Part shown: positions 1-8,145 of the stretch, piece by piece
How positions within the stretch are numbered: the stretch's first letter is position 1
How the letters are laid out: each line of letters starts with the position of its first letter
IMG/VR virus record: IMGVR_UViG_3300010885_043803
Span: 1 to 64,000 of that record
Reading direction: 5' to 3' (one strand)
Source: a virus
Length of the DNA stretch: 64,000 bases
Translations under genes and position numbers: made by a program
The notes under the pieces: model-generated
Database searches by the model: none
What the model was told of the DNA's origin: nothing
The model's input: only the letters and a program-made list of their open reading frames with translations

Positions 1-82
1 AGCACGTATACTCAGTAGTGTGTACGTTAGTAAATTACACATAGGCTTACATAGGCATTTAATTCTGAAAGGTAAAAACACT

Positions 83-1087
83 ATGGCATCATTAGCAGAA
101 ATCCGCGCAAGACTCGCAGCCGCAGAGTCAAACAAAGGCGGTCAGACAACAGGCGGCGACAACGCAATTTACCCCCACTGGAACATTGAAGAAGGCGCAA
201 GCGCCACAGTACGCTTCTTACCGGATGGTAACAGCAAAAACACTTTTTTCTGGGTTGAACGAGCAATGATCAAGTTGCCGTTTGCTGGAATCAAAGGTGA
301 AATGGAAAGTAAACAAGTACAAGTACAAGTTCCTTGTGTTGAGATGTGGGGCGAAGCTTGTCCAATTCTTGCAGAAGTGCGTACATGGTTCAAAGATAAG
401 TCTTTGGAAGACATGGGCCGTAAGTACTGGAAGAAACGCAGTTACGTATTCCAGGGTTTTGTTCGAGAGAACCCACTTGGCGACGACAAAACACCAGAAA
501 ATCCAATTCGTCGATTCATTATCGGCCCACAAATTTTCCAAACTATCAAGGGTGCTTTGATGGATCCTGAGTTGGAAGAATTGCCAACAGATTTGTTGCG
601 TGGTTTGGACTTCCGCATCACTAAAACCAGCAAAGGTGGTTATGCTGATTACAGTACCTCTAAATGGGCTCGTAAAGAGTCAGCACTAACACAAGAAGAA
701 CAAGCCGCAATTGAAAAGCATGGTTTGTTTAACTTGGCTGAATTCTTGCCCAAGAAGCCAACTGACGTCGAGCTTCGAGTCATCAAAGAGATGTTTGAAG
801 CAAGTGTAGACGGACAGCCATATGACACTGAACGTTGGGGACAGTACTATCGTCCAGCAGGCGTACAGGCCCCAGGCGGCAGCAAGGCATCTGCAGATGA
901 ATCTGCATCTGCACCAAAAGCTACTCCAGTTGCCGCCAAGGCGGCAGAAGTTGACGACGAACCCCCTTTTGATGTAGACGAAGCTACTCCTACTCAACCA
1001 GTGCAGGTGCCCAAGACAACGTCTGCTTCAAGCGACAAGGCGCAAGATATCTTGGCAATGATTCGTTCTCGTCAGAACAAGTCGTGA
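83..1087 (+). CDS. gp32: gp32-like single-stranded DNA-binding protein
   Basis: T4-type ssDNA-binding protein that coats single strands during replication and recombination and partners with UvsX/UvsY and the replisome. The 334-residue product has a short basic N-terminal helix, a core with the family-typical YPHW...TVRFLPDG segment and an aromatic-rich OB-like middle. A Ser/Ala/acidic linker (about residues 270-315) follows, and a conserved C-terminal tail ends DILAMIRSRQ. Two Cys (CVEMWGEACP) may be part of the zinc site, but the full T4 ligand set is not obvious. An upstream in-frame ATG at 20 is less likely: the ATG at 83 has an AAAGGT ribosome site 9 nt upstream and gives the normal N-terminus. 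A hairpin terminator follows. Confidence 0.93.
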   Translation: MASLAEIRARLAAAESNKGGQTTGGDNAIYPHWNIEEGASATVRFLPDGNSKNTFFWVERAMIKLPFAGIKGEMESKQVQVQVPCVEMWGEACPILAEVRTWFKDKSLEDMGRKYWKKRSYVFQGFVRENPLGDDKTPENPIRRFIIGPQIFQTIKGALMDPELEELPTDLLRGLDFRITKTSKGGYADYSTSKWARKESALTQEEQAAIEKHGLFNLAEFLPKKPTDVELRVIKEMFEASVDGQPYDTERWGQYYRPAGVQAPGGSKASADESASAPKATPVAAKAAEVDDEPPFDVDEATPTQPVQVPKTTSASSDKAQDILAMIRSRQNKS

Positions 1088-1090
1088 CAT

Positions 1091-1109
1091 TATTCCCCTC
1101 AAGGGAATA
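1091..1109 (+). other. stem-loop after gp32
   Basis: Perfect 7-bp stem TATTCCC/GGGAATA with a 5-nt loop, starting 3 nt after the gp32 stop. It lies just before the terminator hairpin and may protect the gp32 mRNA 3' end. Confidence 0.5.
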
Positions 1110-1120
1110 GCTCTGTAGTT

Positions 1121-1151
1121 GGGCCGGCTAGAATATGGTCGGCCCTTTTTT
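1121..1151 (+). terminator. intrinsic terminator after gp32
   Basis: GGGCCG/CGGCCC stem with a 13-nt loop followed by six T. It separates gp32 from the accessory block that starts at a late promoter. Confidence 0.85.
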
Positions 1152-1155
1152 ATGA

Positions 1156-1163
1156 TTTAAATA
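1156..1163 (+). promoter_or_regulatory. late promoter motif TTTAAATA
   Basis: T4-late-like TAAATA core just after the gp32 terminator. The motif ends 6 nt before the ATG at 1169, so the expected transcription start coincides with the start codon. Confidence 0.65.
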
Positions 1164-1168
1164 CACAC

Positions 1169-1981
1169 ATGAGAACGATCATCATATCTGGATCAAGTAT
1201 AACCGAGGATAGTCCTTGGCCAACTTGGGCCACCTGGTCTACTAAAATTTTTGATTGGCGCGATGTCGTCAATGTAAGTGTGCGTGGACTAGGAAACGAG
1301 GTAATAATATTGAAAGCATTACAGGCCGCCGAACAATCTCCAGGTAAAAAGTTTATTGTTGTACAACTCACATCGGTGGATAAGTGGGATTGGTATGTAC
1401 AAAATTCTGATCGTGTGGCAGAGTTAGACAAAGAAAAACATCCAATTGTTAGATTGAATTCTGGCGATGCGGCTGGATACTGGTCAACAGGGTCACACTT
1501 TCCAAAGTGGAAAGAGCATTACCGCAGCGAATATTTGAGCATTGACCACCAATGTTTCCATACCCTACAGTTGATTAGTTGGTTCCAGTTAGTGTGTAAA
1601 CAACGTGGATGGGATTACCATATTTTGTTTGACAGCCCAATATTTGCAGTCACTGAATCACAGTTAAACACTGGCATGCTTGATAAAAGCCAATGCGAGA
1701 GCTTGGCCTTGCTTGATAGTTCATTGAGTAAGCTTGCTCAAAGCACTGTTGATACTACAGATATGTACTTGCCCGGGCTTATTGGCTACTGCTGTTTGAA
1801 TAACTTGCCTTGGTTCCACACCAAATACAAAGGACATCCGGGTAGTCTAGCACATTTAGAATTTACAATTAATCAAGTAGTACCAGTGATAGAAAAATAC
1901 TTCAAAGTAATAGTGCCACCGGAACAGTTACGTACCGAAGCTGTCAAAATGCAATTGTTAGTCAATGAGCTACCTTACTAA
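1169..1981 (+). CDS. SGNH/GDSL-like hydrolase
   Basis: 270 residues. Probable SGNH-fold esterase/deacylase: block I GSSIT near the N-terminus (residues 8-12), a glycine/asparagine block II at GLGNE (about 40-44), and a C-terminal GHPGSLAH that fits the His of block V. Substrate unknown; such enzymes often add or remove acyl groups on glycans. It is the first of four SGNH-like genes in the window and opens an overlapping four-gene block reaching 4769. A late promoter motif sits immediately upstream and no ribosome site is evident. Activity not proven. Confidence 0.7.
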   Translation: MRTIIISGSSITEDSPWPTWATWSTKIFDWRDVVNVSVRGLGNEVIILKALQAAEQSPGKKFIVVQLTSVDKWDWYVQNSDRVAELDKEKHPIVRLNSGDAAGYWSTGSHFPKWKEHYRSEYLSIDHQCFHTLQLISWFQLVCKQRGWDYHILFDSPIFAVTESQLNTGMLDKSQCESLALLDSSLSKLAQSTVDTTDMYLPGLIGYCCLNNLPWFHTKYKGHPGSLAHLEFTINQVVPVIEKYFKVIVPPEQLRTEAVKMQLLVNELPY

Positions 1982-2864
1982 AATCAACGACACACAGTAC
2001 TGCCTATCAGATCATGCAGATGGATTTGATTCAAGCCTACGAAACGTATATCTGGATTCAATTACAGCACCGGCAACTGTTCAGACAGAATATATTCTAG
2101 ATCAACGTGTCAAGGACAACTATCCTCATTTGACTTTTTCAATCGACTACAAGATGAAAAAACAAATACTTGGAACACTCGGTGATTACAACATTCATCC
2201 AGATCTAGCATTTACTAATTTTTTGTGTAGCTTTAACAACAGCTATCATGTCAGCAGAGCACTATTAACAGGATTACTAAATTGTTACGGATGGTACAAG
2301 ACAGATTATGTTAGTAAAAATTTTACAACCAGTGCCGCTAGTATAGATGGGCATGTGGCTGACTATGTTGGCAACAAATCAGGCTTTTACTGTAAGTTTT
2401 TTACAACTAGCGAGGAATTTCATAATACAACAAATCAGTTTGGTGAAGTTATTAAGTTTGCGCATGGAAAAAATATTCACAACATAGAACACAAATTAAC
2501 CAACAGCTTTGTTCATCTAGTTAGTGAAACAAATAGCACAAGTTACTATCCTTTTGTGACTGAAAAATTTTTGTACAGTGTGGTGACCCGAGGATTGTTT
2601 GTGGCATACGCACAACCAAATTGGCATAAACATATTGAACAATACTTTGGATTTAAACTTTACACAAAATTGTTTGATTACCAATTTGACAGTGTTACAA
2701 ATCCAATAGATAGACTGTTGGAACTAGTTGCAATGTTATCAAAATTCAGTCACTTGTCTACTAGTGATTGGCATGACCTATACCAACTTGAATCTAATAC
2801 CATAGAGTACAACATAGATAACTATCGCAGTAGAAGATATTTCAAAGGATTAGAAAATGTATAA
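1965..2864 (+). CDS. glycosyltransferase-like protein (GT10-like C-terminus)
   Basis: 299 residues, overlapping the SGNH gene by 17 nt. About residues 195-235 read PFVTEKFLYSVVTRGLFVAY followed by HIEQYFGFKLYTKLFD. This matches the shape of the donor-binding region of alpha-1,3-fucosyltransferase-type (GT10) proteins (TEK, then G-P-hydrophobic, then a D-YD segment). The N-terminal half is not recognised. The same C-terminal signature occurs in the minus-strand gene at 60110-61423. Donor and acceptor sugars unknown. Confidence 0.5.
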   Translation: MSYLTKINDTQYCLSDHADGFDSSLRNVYLDSITAPATVQTEYILDQRVKDNYPHLTFSIDYKMKKQILGTLGDYNIHPDLAFTNFLCSFNNSYHVSRALLTGLLNCYGWYKTDYVSKNFTTSAASIDGHVADYVGNKSGFYCKFFTTSEEFHNTTNQFGEVIKFAHGKNIHNIEHKLTNSFVHLVSETNSTSYYPFVTEKFLYSVVTRGLFVAYAQPNWHKHIEQYFGFKLYTKLFDYQFDSVTNPIDRLLELVAMLSKFSHLSTSDWHDLYQLESNTIEYNIDNYRSRRYFKGLENV

Positions 2865-3981
2865 CGTATATCAGCACTGGGATCCACTCAAAGTTTGTGC
2901 AGTTGGTCGTAGCTACCCACCAGAATTTTATTCTTGGATCACAGTACCCCATGTGCGAGAATTGTTTGAACGTATTGCAACTGAAACTGAAGAAGATTAT
3001 CAAGCAATTATTAACAAGCTACAAGAATTTGGAGTTGAGATTGTTAGACCCAATCTACCTAAAAATACTATCATAGACGGCAAACATGTTGTACCACCCA
3101 TGTGCCCGCGTGATTTTATGATTATGATTGATAATCAATTTTGCTCCACTGTTCTGACTTGGGATGACTTTTATCAACAGGTAAGAGACCCAAGTTGGCC
3201 AGAACACGTGAACGATATAAGTGAATTGGAGATCTGGCAGCAACAAGAATGTAACAATCTACATAATTGGCAAAATGTCTATGATTCATGGATATATACC
3301 TGGAAACCAATAGTTGACAAAGTGCAGAGTCAAGGTAACGCTATTAAACATTTGTCAAAGTACAAGCACGTAAATGGTGCATGTGTAAGTCGTATAGGTC
3401 GAGACTTATACTTTGGTACTGAAAATTACAGTGACGACCCTAGTTATTATCAAAACATTGCTGACCAGGAATTCCCACATAAGCGAAACCACATTGTGAA
3501 CACAGGTGGGCATTCTGATGGTACTTACTGTCCAGTCTGTCCAGGACTAATTATAAGTTTAGAAGATGTTCCTACTTATGCAAAAACATTCCCAGGATGG
3601 GAAGTGGTGTACTTGCCAGGGCAGAGTTGGGACAAAGTTCAATCATTTTTAGCATTGAAATATAAAAATCGAGGCAAGTGGTGGATTCCTGGGTTTGAGA
3701 CTGATCAATCAGTAATTGATGTTGTTGAAAATTGGCTGGGTCATTGGACTGGGTATGTTGAAGAAACAGTGTTTGATGTAAACATGTTAATCATAGACCC
3801 CAAAAATGTCATGGTATTTAACTACAACGAACAAGTGTTTACAGCACTGGAACGATATGGAATCACTCCGCATATTGTACCTTTTAGGCACAGATATTTT
3901 TGGGATGGTGGTATTCACTGTGTTACCCTTGACCTGCATCGAGAAGGTGTTGAAAACAATTATTTTCCAGAACGTAAATGA
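2857..3981 (+). CDS. amidinotransferase (glycine/inosamine amidinotransferase family)
   Basis: 374 residues, the usual length for the L-arginine:glycine / inosamine-phosphate amidinotransferase family (pentein fold), which moves the guanidine group of arginine to an amine acceptor. Visible features: N-terminal WDPLK..AVGR (8-17), CPRD (83-86), GGH (217-219) for the catalytic His, and C-terminal GGIHC with Cys355 as the nucleophile, as in AGAT. The catalytic residues look intact. The acceptor could be an amino acid, an aminosugar or a lipid head group. It overlaps both neighbours by a few nt. A second homologue begins at 63159. Confidence 0.85.
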   Translation: MYNVYQHWDPLKVCAVGRSYPPEFYSWITVPHVRELFERIATETEEDYQAIINKLQEFGVEIVRPNLPKNTIIDGKHVVPPMCPRDFMIMIDNQFCSTVLTWDDFYQQVRDPSWPEHVNDISELEIWQQQECNNLHNWQNVYDSWIYTWKPIVDKVQSQGNAIKHLSKYKHVNGACVSRIGRDLYFGTENYSDDPSYYQNIADQEFPHKRNHIVNTGGHSDGTYCPVCPGLIISLEDVPTYAKTFPGWEVVYLPGQSWDKVQSFLALKYKNRGKWWIPGFETDQSVIDVVENWLGHWTGYVEETVFDVNMLIIDPKNVMVFNYNEQVFTALERYGITPHIVPFRHRYFWDGGIHCVTLDLHREGVENNYFPERK

Positions 3982-4769
3982 TTGACTTTAGTTCTACTAA
4001 TCCAGTAGTAGTTTCTTACCCTGCATTTTCGGGCGGCAAATTTATAGTAAATTGTTTGTCCTTGAGTCGACATTCTTGCCTTATGGATAATCGATCTGCT
4101 GTGCATGTGTTGAAAAATCCCGGTGATTATGAATTTAGACTACAACAAGTGATGGCTACTTTACCTCTAAAAGAGGATTTACTAAACTGGCAACGATATG
4201 AGTTTGATGAAGTAAAGTTATACGGGAAACATTTTGAAACACTACCAGTTCCAGAACAGCTAGCACCAATTGTAGAACAACTAAGCAAATCAAATCTAAA
4301 GTTTTATACAATTGATCATAACGGTCCTCCAAACATCAATAATACTCTATCAATTTGGCCTAATGCCACAGTAGTTCGGCTCATAAATTGTAGACATTTT
4401 CAAAATATTTCTATACAATTAAAGTCAACCCGACACGATGCAACACAACTTTGTGGTAACTATTGTGAGGAAAAATATAATCAATTGTGCGGACCGAGTT
4501 GGCCTAGTTGGGAAGAGTTTGACCAAGTGGGACACGATGTTCGAAGAATACCTAATGTTGATGATACTGTGATAAGTGAGATAAATCAATACTATCCCTG
4601 GAACACAGTTTCAAACAACGTTGTACAATTTGATATGGACGCTTGTATTTTTGATGAAACAAAATTTCTTGAATCAATGCAACAACTGTATCAAACACTG
4701 GGACTCGATGACTTCAATCGAGAACTAGTTTTAAAATTTTATCAGGCATACATAAACCTACATTATTAA
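3978..4769 (+). CDS. putative sulfotransferase-like / P-loop-like protein
   Basis: 263 residues, ATGA-coupled to the amidinotransferase. The N-terminus (VVSYPAFSGGKFIVNCLSLS) looks like a degenerate P-loop following a beta strand, as in PAPS-dependent sulfotransferases or other phage P-loop proteins. The rest is Trp/Asn-rich and unrecognised. The product at 24775 has a similar start (FMGGSHGNFLEF), so both may belong to one family. Function uncertain. Confidence 0.4.
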   Translation: MIDFSSTNPVVVSYPAFSGGKFIVNCLSLSRHSCLMDNRSAVHVLKNPGDYEFRLQQVMATLPLKEDLLNWQRYEFDEVKLYGKHFETLPVPEQLAPIVEQLSKSNLKFYTIDHNGPPNINNTLSIWPNATVVRLINCRHFQNISIQLKSTRHDATQLCGNYCEEKYNQLCGPSWPSWEEFDQVGHDVRRIPNVDDTVISEINQYYPWNTVSNNVVQFDMDACIFDETKFLESMQQLYQTLGLDDFNRELVLKFYQAYINLHY

Positions 4770-4778
4770 GGACCTAAC

Positions 4779-5834
4779 ATGGCAAAACCATTTGACATTA
4801 GCAAATTTCGCAAGGAAATTACCAAGAGCATTGACGGGCTCAGTATTGGTTTTAACGATCCCACAGACTGGATCTCAACAGGCAACTATGCCTTGAATTA
4901 TTTGATCTCGGGCGATTTTAACAAGGGCATCCCTTTAGGTAAAGTCACTGTGTTTGCTGGCGACTCTGGCGCAGGCAAGTCGTACATCTGCTCAGGTAAC
5001 ATTGTCAAACACGCACAAGAGCAAGGCATCTTTGTGGTGTTGATCGACAGTGAAAACGCACTTGACGAAGACTGGCTCAAAGCACTTGGCGTTGACACAG
5101 GCCCGGACAAACTACTTAAATTGAGCATGGCCATGATTGATGATGTAGCTAAAACTATTTCAACATTCATGAGTGACTACAAATCTTTGCCCGACGGAGA
5201 ACGCCCCAAAGTTCTTTTTGTTATTGACTCACTCGGCATGCTGTTGACACCTACTGATATAAACCAGTTTGACAGCGGTGATCTAAAAGGCGACTTGGGT
5301 CGCAAGCCCAAAGCTCTAACTGCCTTGGTTCGTAATTGCGTCAACATGTTTGGCAGCTACAACGTTGGTCTGGTGTGTACCAATCACACCTACGCAAGCC
5401 AAGACATGTTTGACCCAGACGACAAGATCTCGGGCGGCCAAGGTTTTATCTATGCCAGCAGTATTGTGGTTGCTATGAAGAAGATGAAGCTCAAAGAGGA
5501 CGAAGATGGCAACAAGGTATCTGAAGTAAATGGTATTCGTGCAGGCTGTAAAGTTATGAAAACACGATATGCCAAGCCGTTTGAAGGCGTTCAAGTCAAG
5601 ATTCCTTACACAACAGGTATGAGTCCTTATTCGGGTCTTGTGGACTTGATTGAAAAGAAAAACTTGCTCAAGCGTGAAGGTAACAGTTTGGTGTTTACCA
5701 CAAGCGATGGCGAAGTCATCAAGAAGTTCCGCAAAGCGTGGGAAAAAAATGATGAAGGTTGTCTTGACAAGGTCATGATAGACTTTAAAAATCAAAAGGA
5801 AGAGGTAAGTATCTCTGAGGAGGATGCTGAATAA
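4779..5834 (+). CDS. uvsX: UvsX RecA-like recombinase
   Basis: 351 residues, standard length. Strand-exchange ATPase of T4-type recombination-dependent replication. Walker A GDSGAGKS at 61-68 and Walker B VLFVID at 146-151, followed by the RecA-like L1/L2 region (GRKPKALTALVRN ... GGQGFIYASS). Acidic C-terminal tail (EEVSISEEDAE). AAGGA ribosome site 10 nt upstream of the ATG. It is followed by two TAATG-coupled genes ending in uvsY, a typical recombination operon. Confidence 0.97.
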   Translation: MAKPFDISKFRKEITKSIDGLSIGFNDPTDWISTGNYALNYLISGDFNKGIPLGKVTVFAGDSGAGKSYICSGNIVKHAQEQGIFVVLIDSENALDEDWLKALGVDTGPDKLLKLSMAMIDDVAKTISTFMSDYKSLPDGERPKVLFVIDSLGMLLTPTDINQFDSGDLKGDLGRKPKALTALVRNCVNMFGSYNVGLVCTNHTYASQDMFDPDDKISGGQGFIYASSIVVAMKKMKLKEDEDGNKVSEVNGIRAGCKVMKTRYAKPFEGVQVKIPYTTGMSPYSGLVDLIEKKNLLKREGNSLVFTTSDGEVIKKFRKAWEKNDEGCLDKVMIDFKNQKEEVSISEEDAE

Positions 5835-6100
5835 TGAGTGAAGAATTAGCAAGTGTAATTTGGAGCGAACTTAAACGCTACATCAACACAGTCGATCGTG
5901 TAGAAGCCGCCGAAAATTTAATTAGTATATTGATTGACAATGACTGCAACCCTGACGACATCAAGGATGCCTTCAAGGGAGATGCCGAGTTTAAACGTGC
6001 CATGGCAAGTTACCTTGACACTGGCCAGGATGGGCAGGAAGAGGAAGAAGAGGAAGAAGAGGACTTTACTGACTTTGAAACCGATGATTGGGAAGAGTAA
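5834..6100 (+). CDS. small acidic protein between uvsX and uvsY
   Basis: 88 residues, TAATG-coupled to uvsX. The first 60 residues are probably helical; the tail is extremely acidic (run of eight Glu, then DFTDFETDDWEE), resembling a DNA-mimic or protein-docking tail. Function not known. Its place between recombinase and mediator suggests a role in recombination or an ssDNA-mimic regulator (inference). Confidence 0.7.
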   Translation: MSEELASVIWSELKRYINTVDRVEAAENLISILIDNDCNPDDIKDAFKGDAEFKRAMASYLDTGQDGQEEEEEEEEDFTDFETDDWEE

Positions 6101-6552
6101 TGTGGTATAGTCGTGTAGTTGCTGACCTTGGGGCTATCCCAGACTTTATCGCATACTACGAAAAAGAACTTGACGAAGCCAAAAAAGAATGTCGCATTGG
6201 TGGCTTAGTTGAGCGTAACATCAAAGACCTTCCGGGTATAACCGAGCATCGTTTCAATCAACTGCAAGAGATTGAAGCAGTTCTTAATTTTCTTAATATC
6301 CAGTTACGCAAAATCCGCAAACGCCATTTCCAAAAATATCTTGAAGCGTATGCACGAGCCTTGACAAGTCGTGACGCTGAAAAGTACGTTGATGGTGAGG
6401 ATGAGGTTATCGATTTTGAAACTATTATCAATGAAGTGGCTCTATTGCGTAACAAATGGCTAGGCATCATGAAAGGTCTTGACACCAAGCAATGGCAAAT
6501 GGGACACATTGTTAGACTGCGCACAGCAGGCATGGAAGATATCACTGTATGA
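6100..6552 (+). CDS. uvsY: UvsY-like recombination mediator
   Basis: 150 residues starting at the TAATG-coupled ATG (MWYSRV). UvsY loads UvsX onto gp32-coated ssDNA. The middle is basic and helical (LRKIRKRHFQKYLEAYAR). The C-terminal KWLGIMKGLDTKQWQMGHI..LRTAGMED resembles the helix ending T4 and cyanophage UvsY. Gene order uvsX-x-uvsY supports the call. Identification rests on pattern and synteny. Confidence 0.75.
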   Translation: MWYSRVVADLGAIPDFIAYYEKELDEAKKECRIGGLVERNIKDLPGITEHRFNQLQEIEAVLNFLNIQLRKIRKRHFQKYLEAYARALTSRDAEKYVDGEDEVIDFETIINEVALLRNKWLGIMKGLDTKQWQMGHIVRLRTAGMEDITV

Positions 6553-7307
6553 TGCCAAGATTTTTAACTCCTGCTGATAGTCACAAGCACAGTTTAGAAA
6601 CATTAAATCAATTGCTTGAGTACGATGATTTTATGTTGACTATTGAAAGCATGCTTGATTTGGGATGCGGCCCCGGCCTTGACTTAGAATGGTGGGCGAA
6701 TCTCACCACTAGAGACGAAGTTCCGCAACCGTTGAATATTAAATGCCTGGGTGTGGACATGCGCCCAGCATTGAGTCTTGCGCAAAAATATCGAAATGTG
6801 CAATACATGGTACAAGATTTTGAAGATGAACTCAAAGTTAACCAGCAATACGATTTAATTTGGTGCCACGATGCATTCCAATACTCGATTAATCCATTAA
6901 AAACATTAAGCAATTGGAACAAAGTGCTAACCAATGACGGAATGTTGATGCTGGTGCTACCACAAACAACCAACATAGAGTACAACAAGTTAGCATACGA
7001 TCAAGCTGACGGATGTTATTTCAACTGGACCTTGGTTAGTTTAATACATGCATTGGCGGTAAATGGATTTGATTGTCGTGGCGGATACTTTCATAAAGAT
7101 GCAACAGATCCCTGGATCAAAGCAATTGTGTATAAAAGTGAGCATGGCCCTATGGATCCTAAAACCACACGCTGGTATGATTTAGTTGATAAAAATTTAT
7201 TGCCAGAATCAGCTGTGGACAGCGTCAACAAATACGGCTACCTGCGCCAACAAGACTTGGTTCTACGTTGGATAGACAAATCCATACACACCTACGCTAA
7301 TCATTAA
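6549..7307 (+). CDS. class I SAM-dependent methyltransferase
   Basis: 252 residues. Rossmann methyltransferase motif I LDLGCGPG at 36-43, an acidic residue ending strand 2 (LGVDMRP), and motif IV-like DLIWCHDAFQY about 90 residues later. Substrate unknown; gene context (the glycosyltransferase island starting next door) favours a sugar or a small metabolite. ATGATG start overlaps the uvsY stop. The 3' end overlaps the convergent gene by 11 nt. Confidence 0.85.
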   Translation: MMPRFLTPADSHKHSLETLNQLLEYDDFMLTIESMLDLGCGPGLDLEWWANLTTRDEVPQPLNIKCLGVDMRPALSLAQKYRNVQYMVQDFEDELKVNQQYDLIWCHDAFQYSINPLKTLSNWNKVLTNDGMLMLVLPQTTNIEYNKLAYDQADGCYFNWTLVSLIHALAVNGFDCRGGYFHKDATDPWIKAIVYKSEHGPMDPKTTRWYDLVDKNLLPESAVDSVNKYGYLRQQDLVLRWIDKSIHTYANH

Positions 7308-8124
7308 GCAGTCTCTTTAGTGGATATCCACTAGCAATTTCATCAACGGTCCACTCGGTGTGTGCAATTTGATTTAACCAGGATTCTCGATCAGGACGCA
7401 ACGGAGATTCAATTTGACTGAAATCTAAATTTGCAACAGGTGCCGCAAGGCTTGACGCCCCAACAAACGCTGGCACGCCATTAATAATTGCTTGCACACC
7501 CGGACCACTATTCCAATTAACAACGGCCCAAGTTGATTTAAGACTTTGCGCAAAGTCAAACTGATCATAAGTGTTGGGGACCTTGATTGGGATTTCAATG
7601 TCTGCTGGCACCTTGATTTTGTATCTGGGATGTAGACGAACCACAATAGGACGTTGACTATGTTGTCTTATAGTGTGCATAGTAGTTGATATCCACTGCT
7701 CAAGTTCTGGCTGCCCGGCCCACTGCCCACTGTCAGCTCGTTGTGTAGCAATCACAATCTTATCTCCGGTGTGCTGCCAAGGCTGAAGATTTAATCCAAG
7801 CGTTTTTGCTCGATCAGGTATATCATACTTGCCATAATAAGCATTTGATCCTGTTCCATTAACGCCAAGTTTCCAGGTGCGACCGCGATCAAACAAACCA
7901 ACTTCGACAACAACAACAGGTCTTCCTGTGGATCTAAATTTTTGCCAAACAATTTGGTTTGATGACATTCTTCCAGCCCATACCATACTCCATACTACTG
8001 CAACATCTGCATCCATGTCATGGCTGTTGAATTTTACACCAATGGCATCTAGTCCAGATCGTATGGCCGCAAATACAGGTTGACTATTAAGAGCTCCATA
8101 GTGATCAAAAAGAGTTACTAGCAT
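7297..8124 (-). CDS. capsule-type glycosyltransferase (KpsS/KpsC-like), paralogue 1
   Basis: 275 residues. Middle and C-terminal parts look like the GT-B-like capsular polysaccharide (Kdo) transferase family: VIATQR in mid-protein, RPIVVRLHPR, then WAVVNWNSGPGVQAIINGVPAFV. It ends with a conserved SPLRPDRESWLNQIAHTEW block. Two related genes lie at 10319-11263 and 11256-12062 with the same C-terminal pattern (D/S-R-x-W-I-N-R-L-A-x-S-x-W). Probably adds a sugar in surface-glycan remodelling. Confidence 0.65.
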   Translation of the reverse strand: MLVTLFDHYGALNSQPVFAAIRSGLDAIGVKFNSHDMDADVAVVWSMVWAGRMSSNQIVWQKFRSTGRPVVVVEVGLFDRGRTWKLGVNGTGSNAYYGKYDIPDRAKTLGLNLQPWQHTGDKIVIATQRADSGQWAGQPELEQWISTTMHTIRQHSQRPIVVRLHPRYKIKVPADIEIPIKVPNTYDQFDFAQSLKSTWAVVNWNSGPGVQAIINGVPAFVGASSLAAPVANLDFSQIESPLRPDRESWLNQIAHTEWTVDEIASGYPLKRLLND

Positions 8125-8133
8125 AGTGTTATG

Positions 8134-8141
8134 TTTAAATA
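8134..8141 (+). promoter_or_regulatory. late promoter motif TTTAAATA
   Basis: TAAATA-core motif in the divergent gap. It ends 5 nt before the ATG at 8146, supporting 8146 rather than 8131 as the start of the next gene. Confidence 0.55.
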
Positions 8142-8145
8142 TGTG

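Noticed and set aside
1-82. Upstream in-frame start (20) for gp32 and a TATACT at 7-12
   Set aside because: The extra 21 residues are unlike the family, and the -35 region is outside the window, so no promoter is claimed.
5316-5852. 178-codon open frame antisense to uvsX
   Set aside because: Composition typical of an antisense shadow; no start signal, and uvsX is intact.
6038-6062. GAA/GAG-rich purine run
   Set aside because: Simply encodes the Glu run of the acidic protein between uvsX and uvsY.
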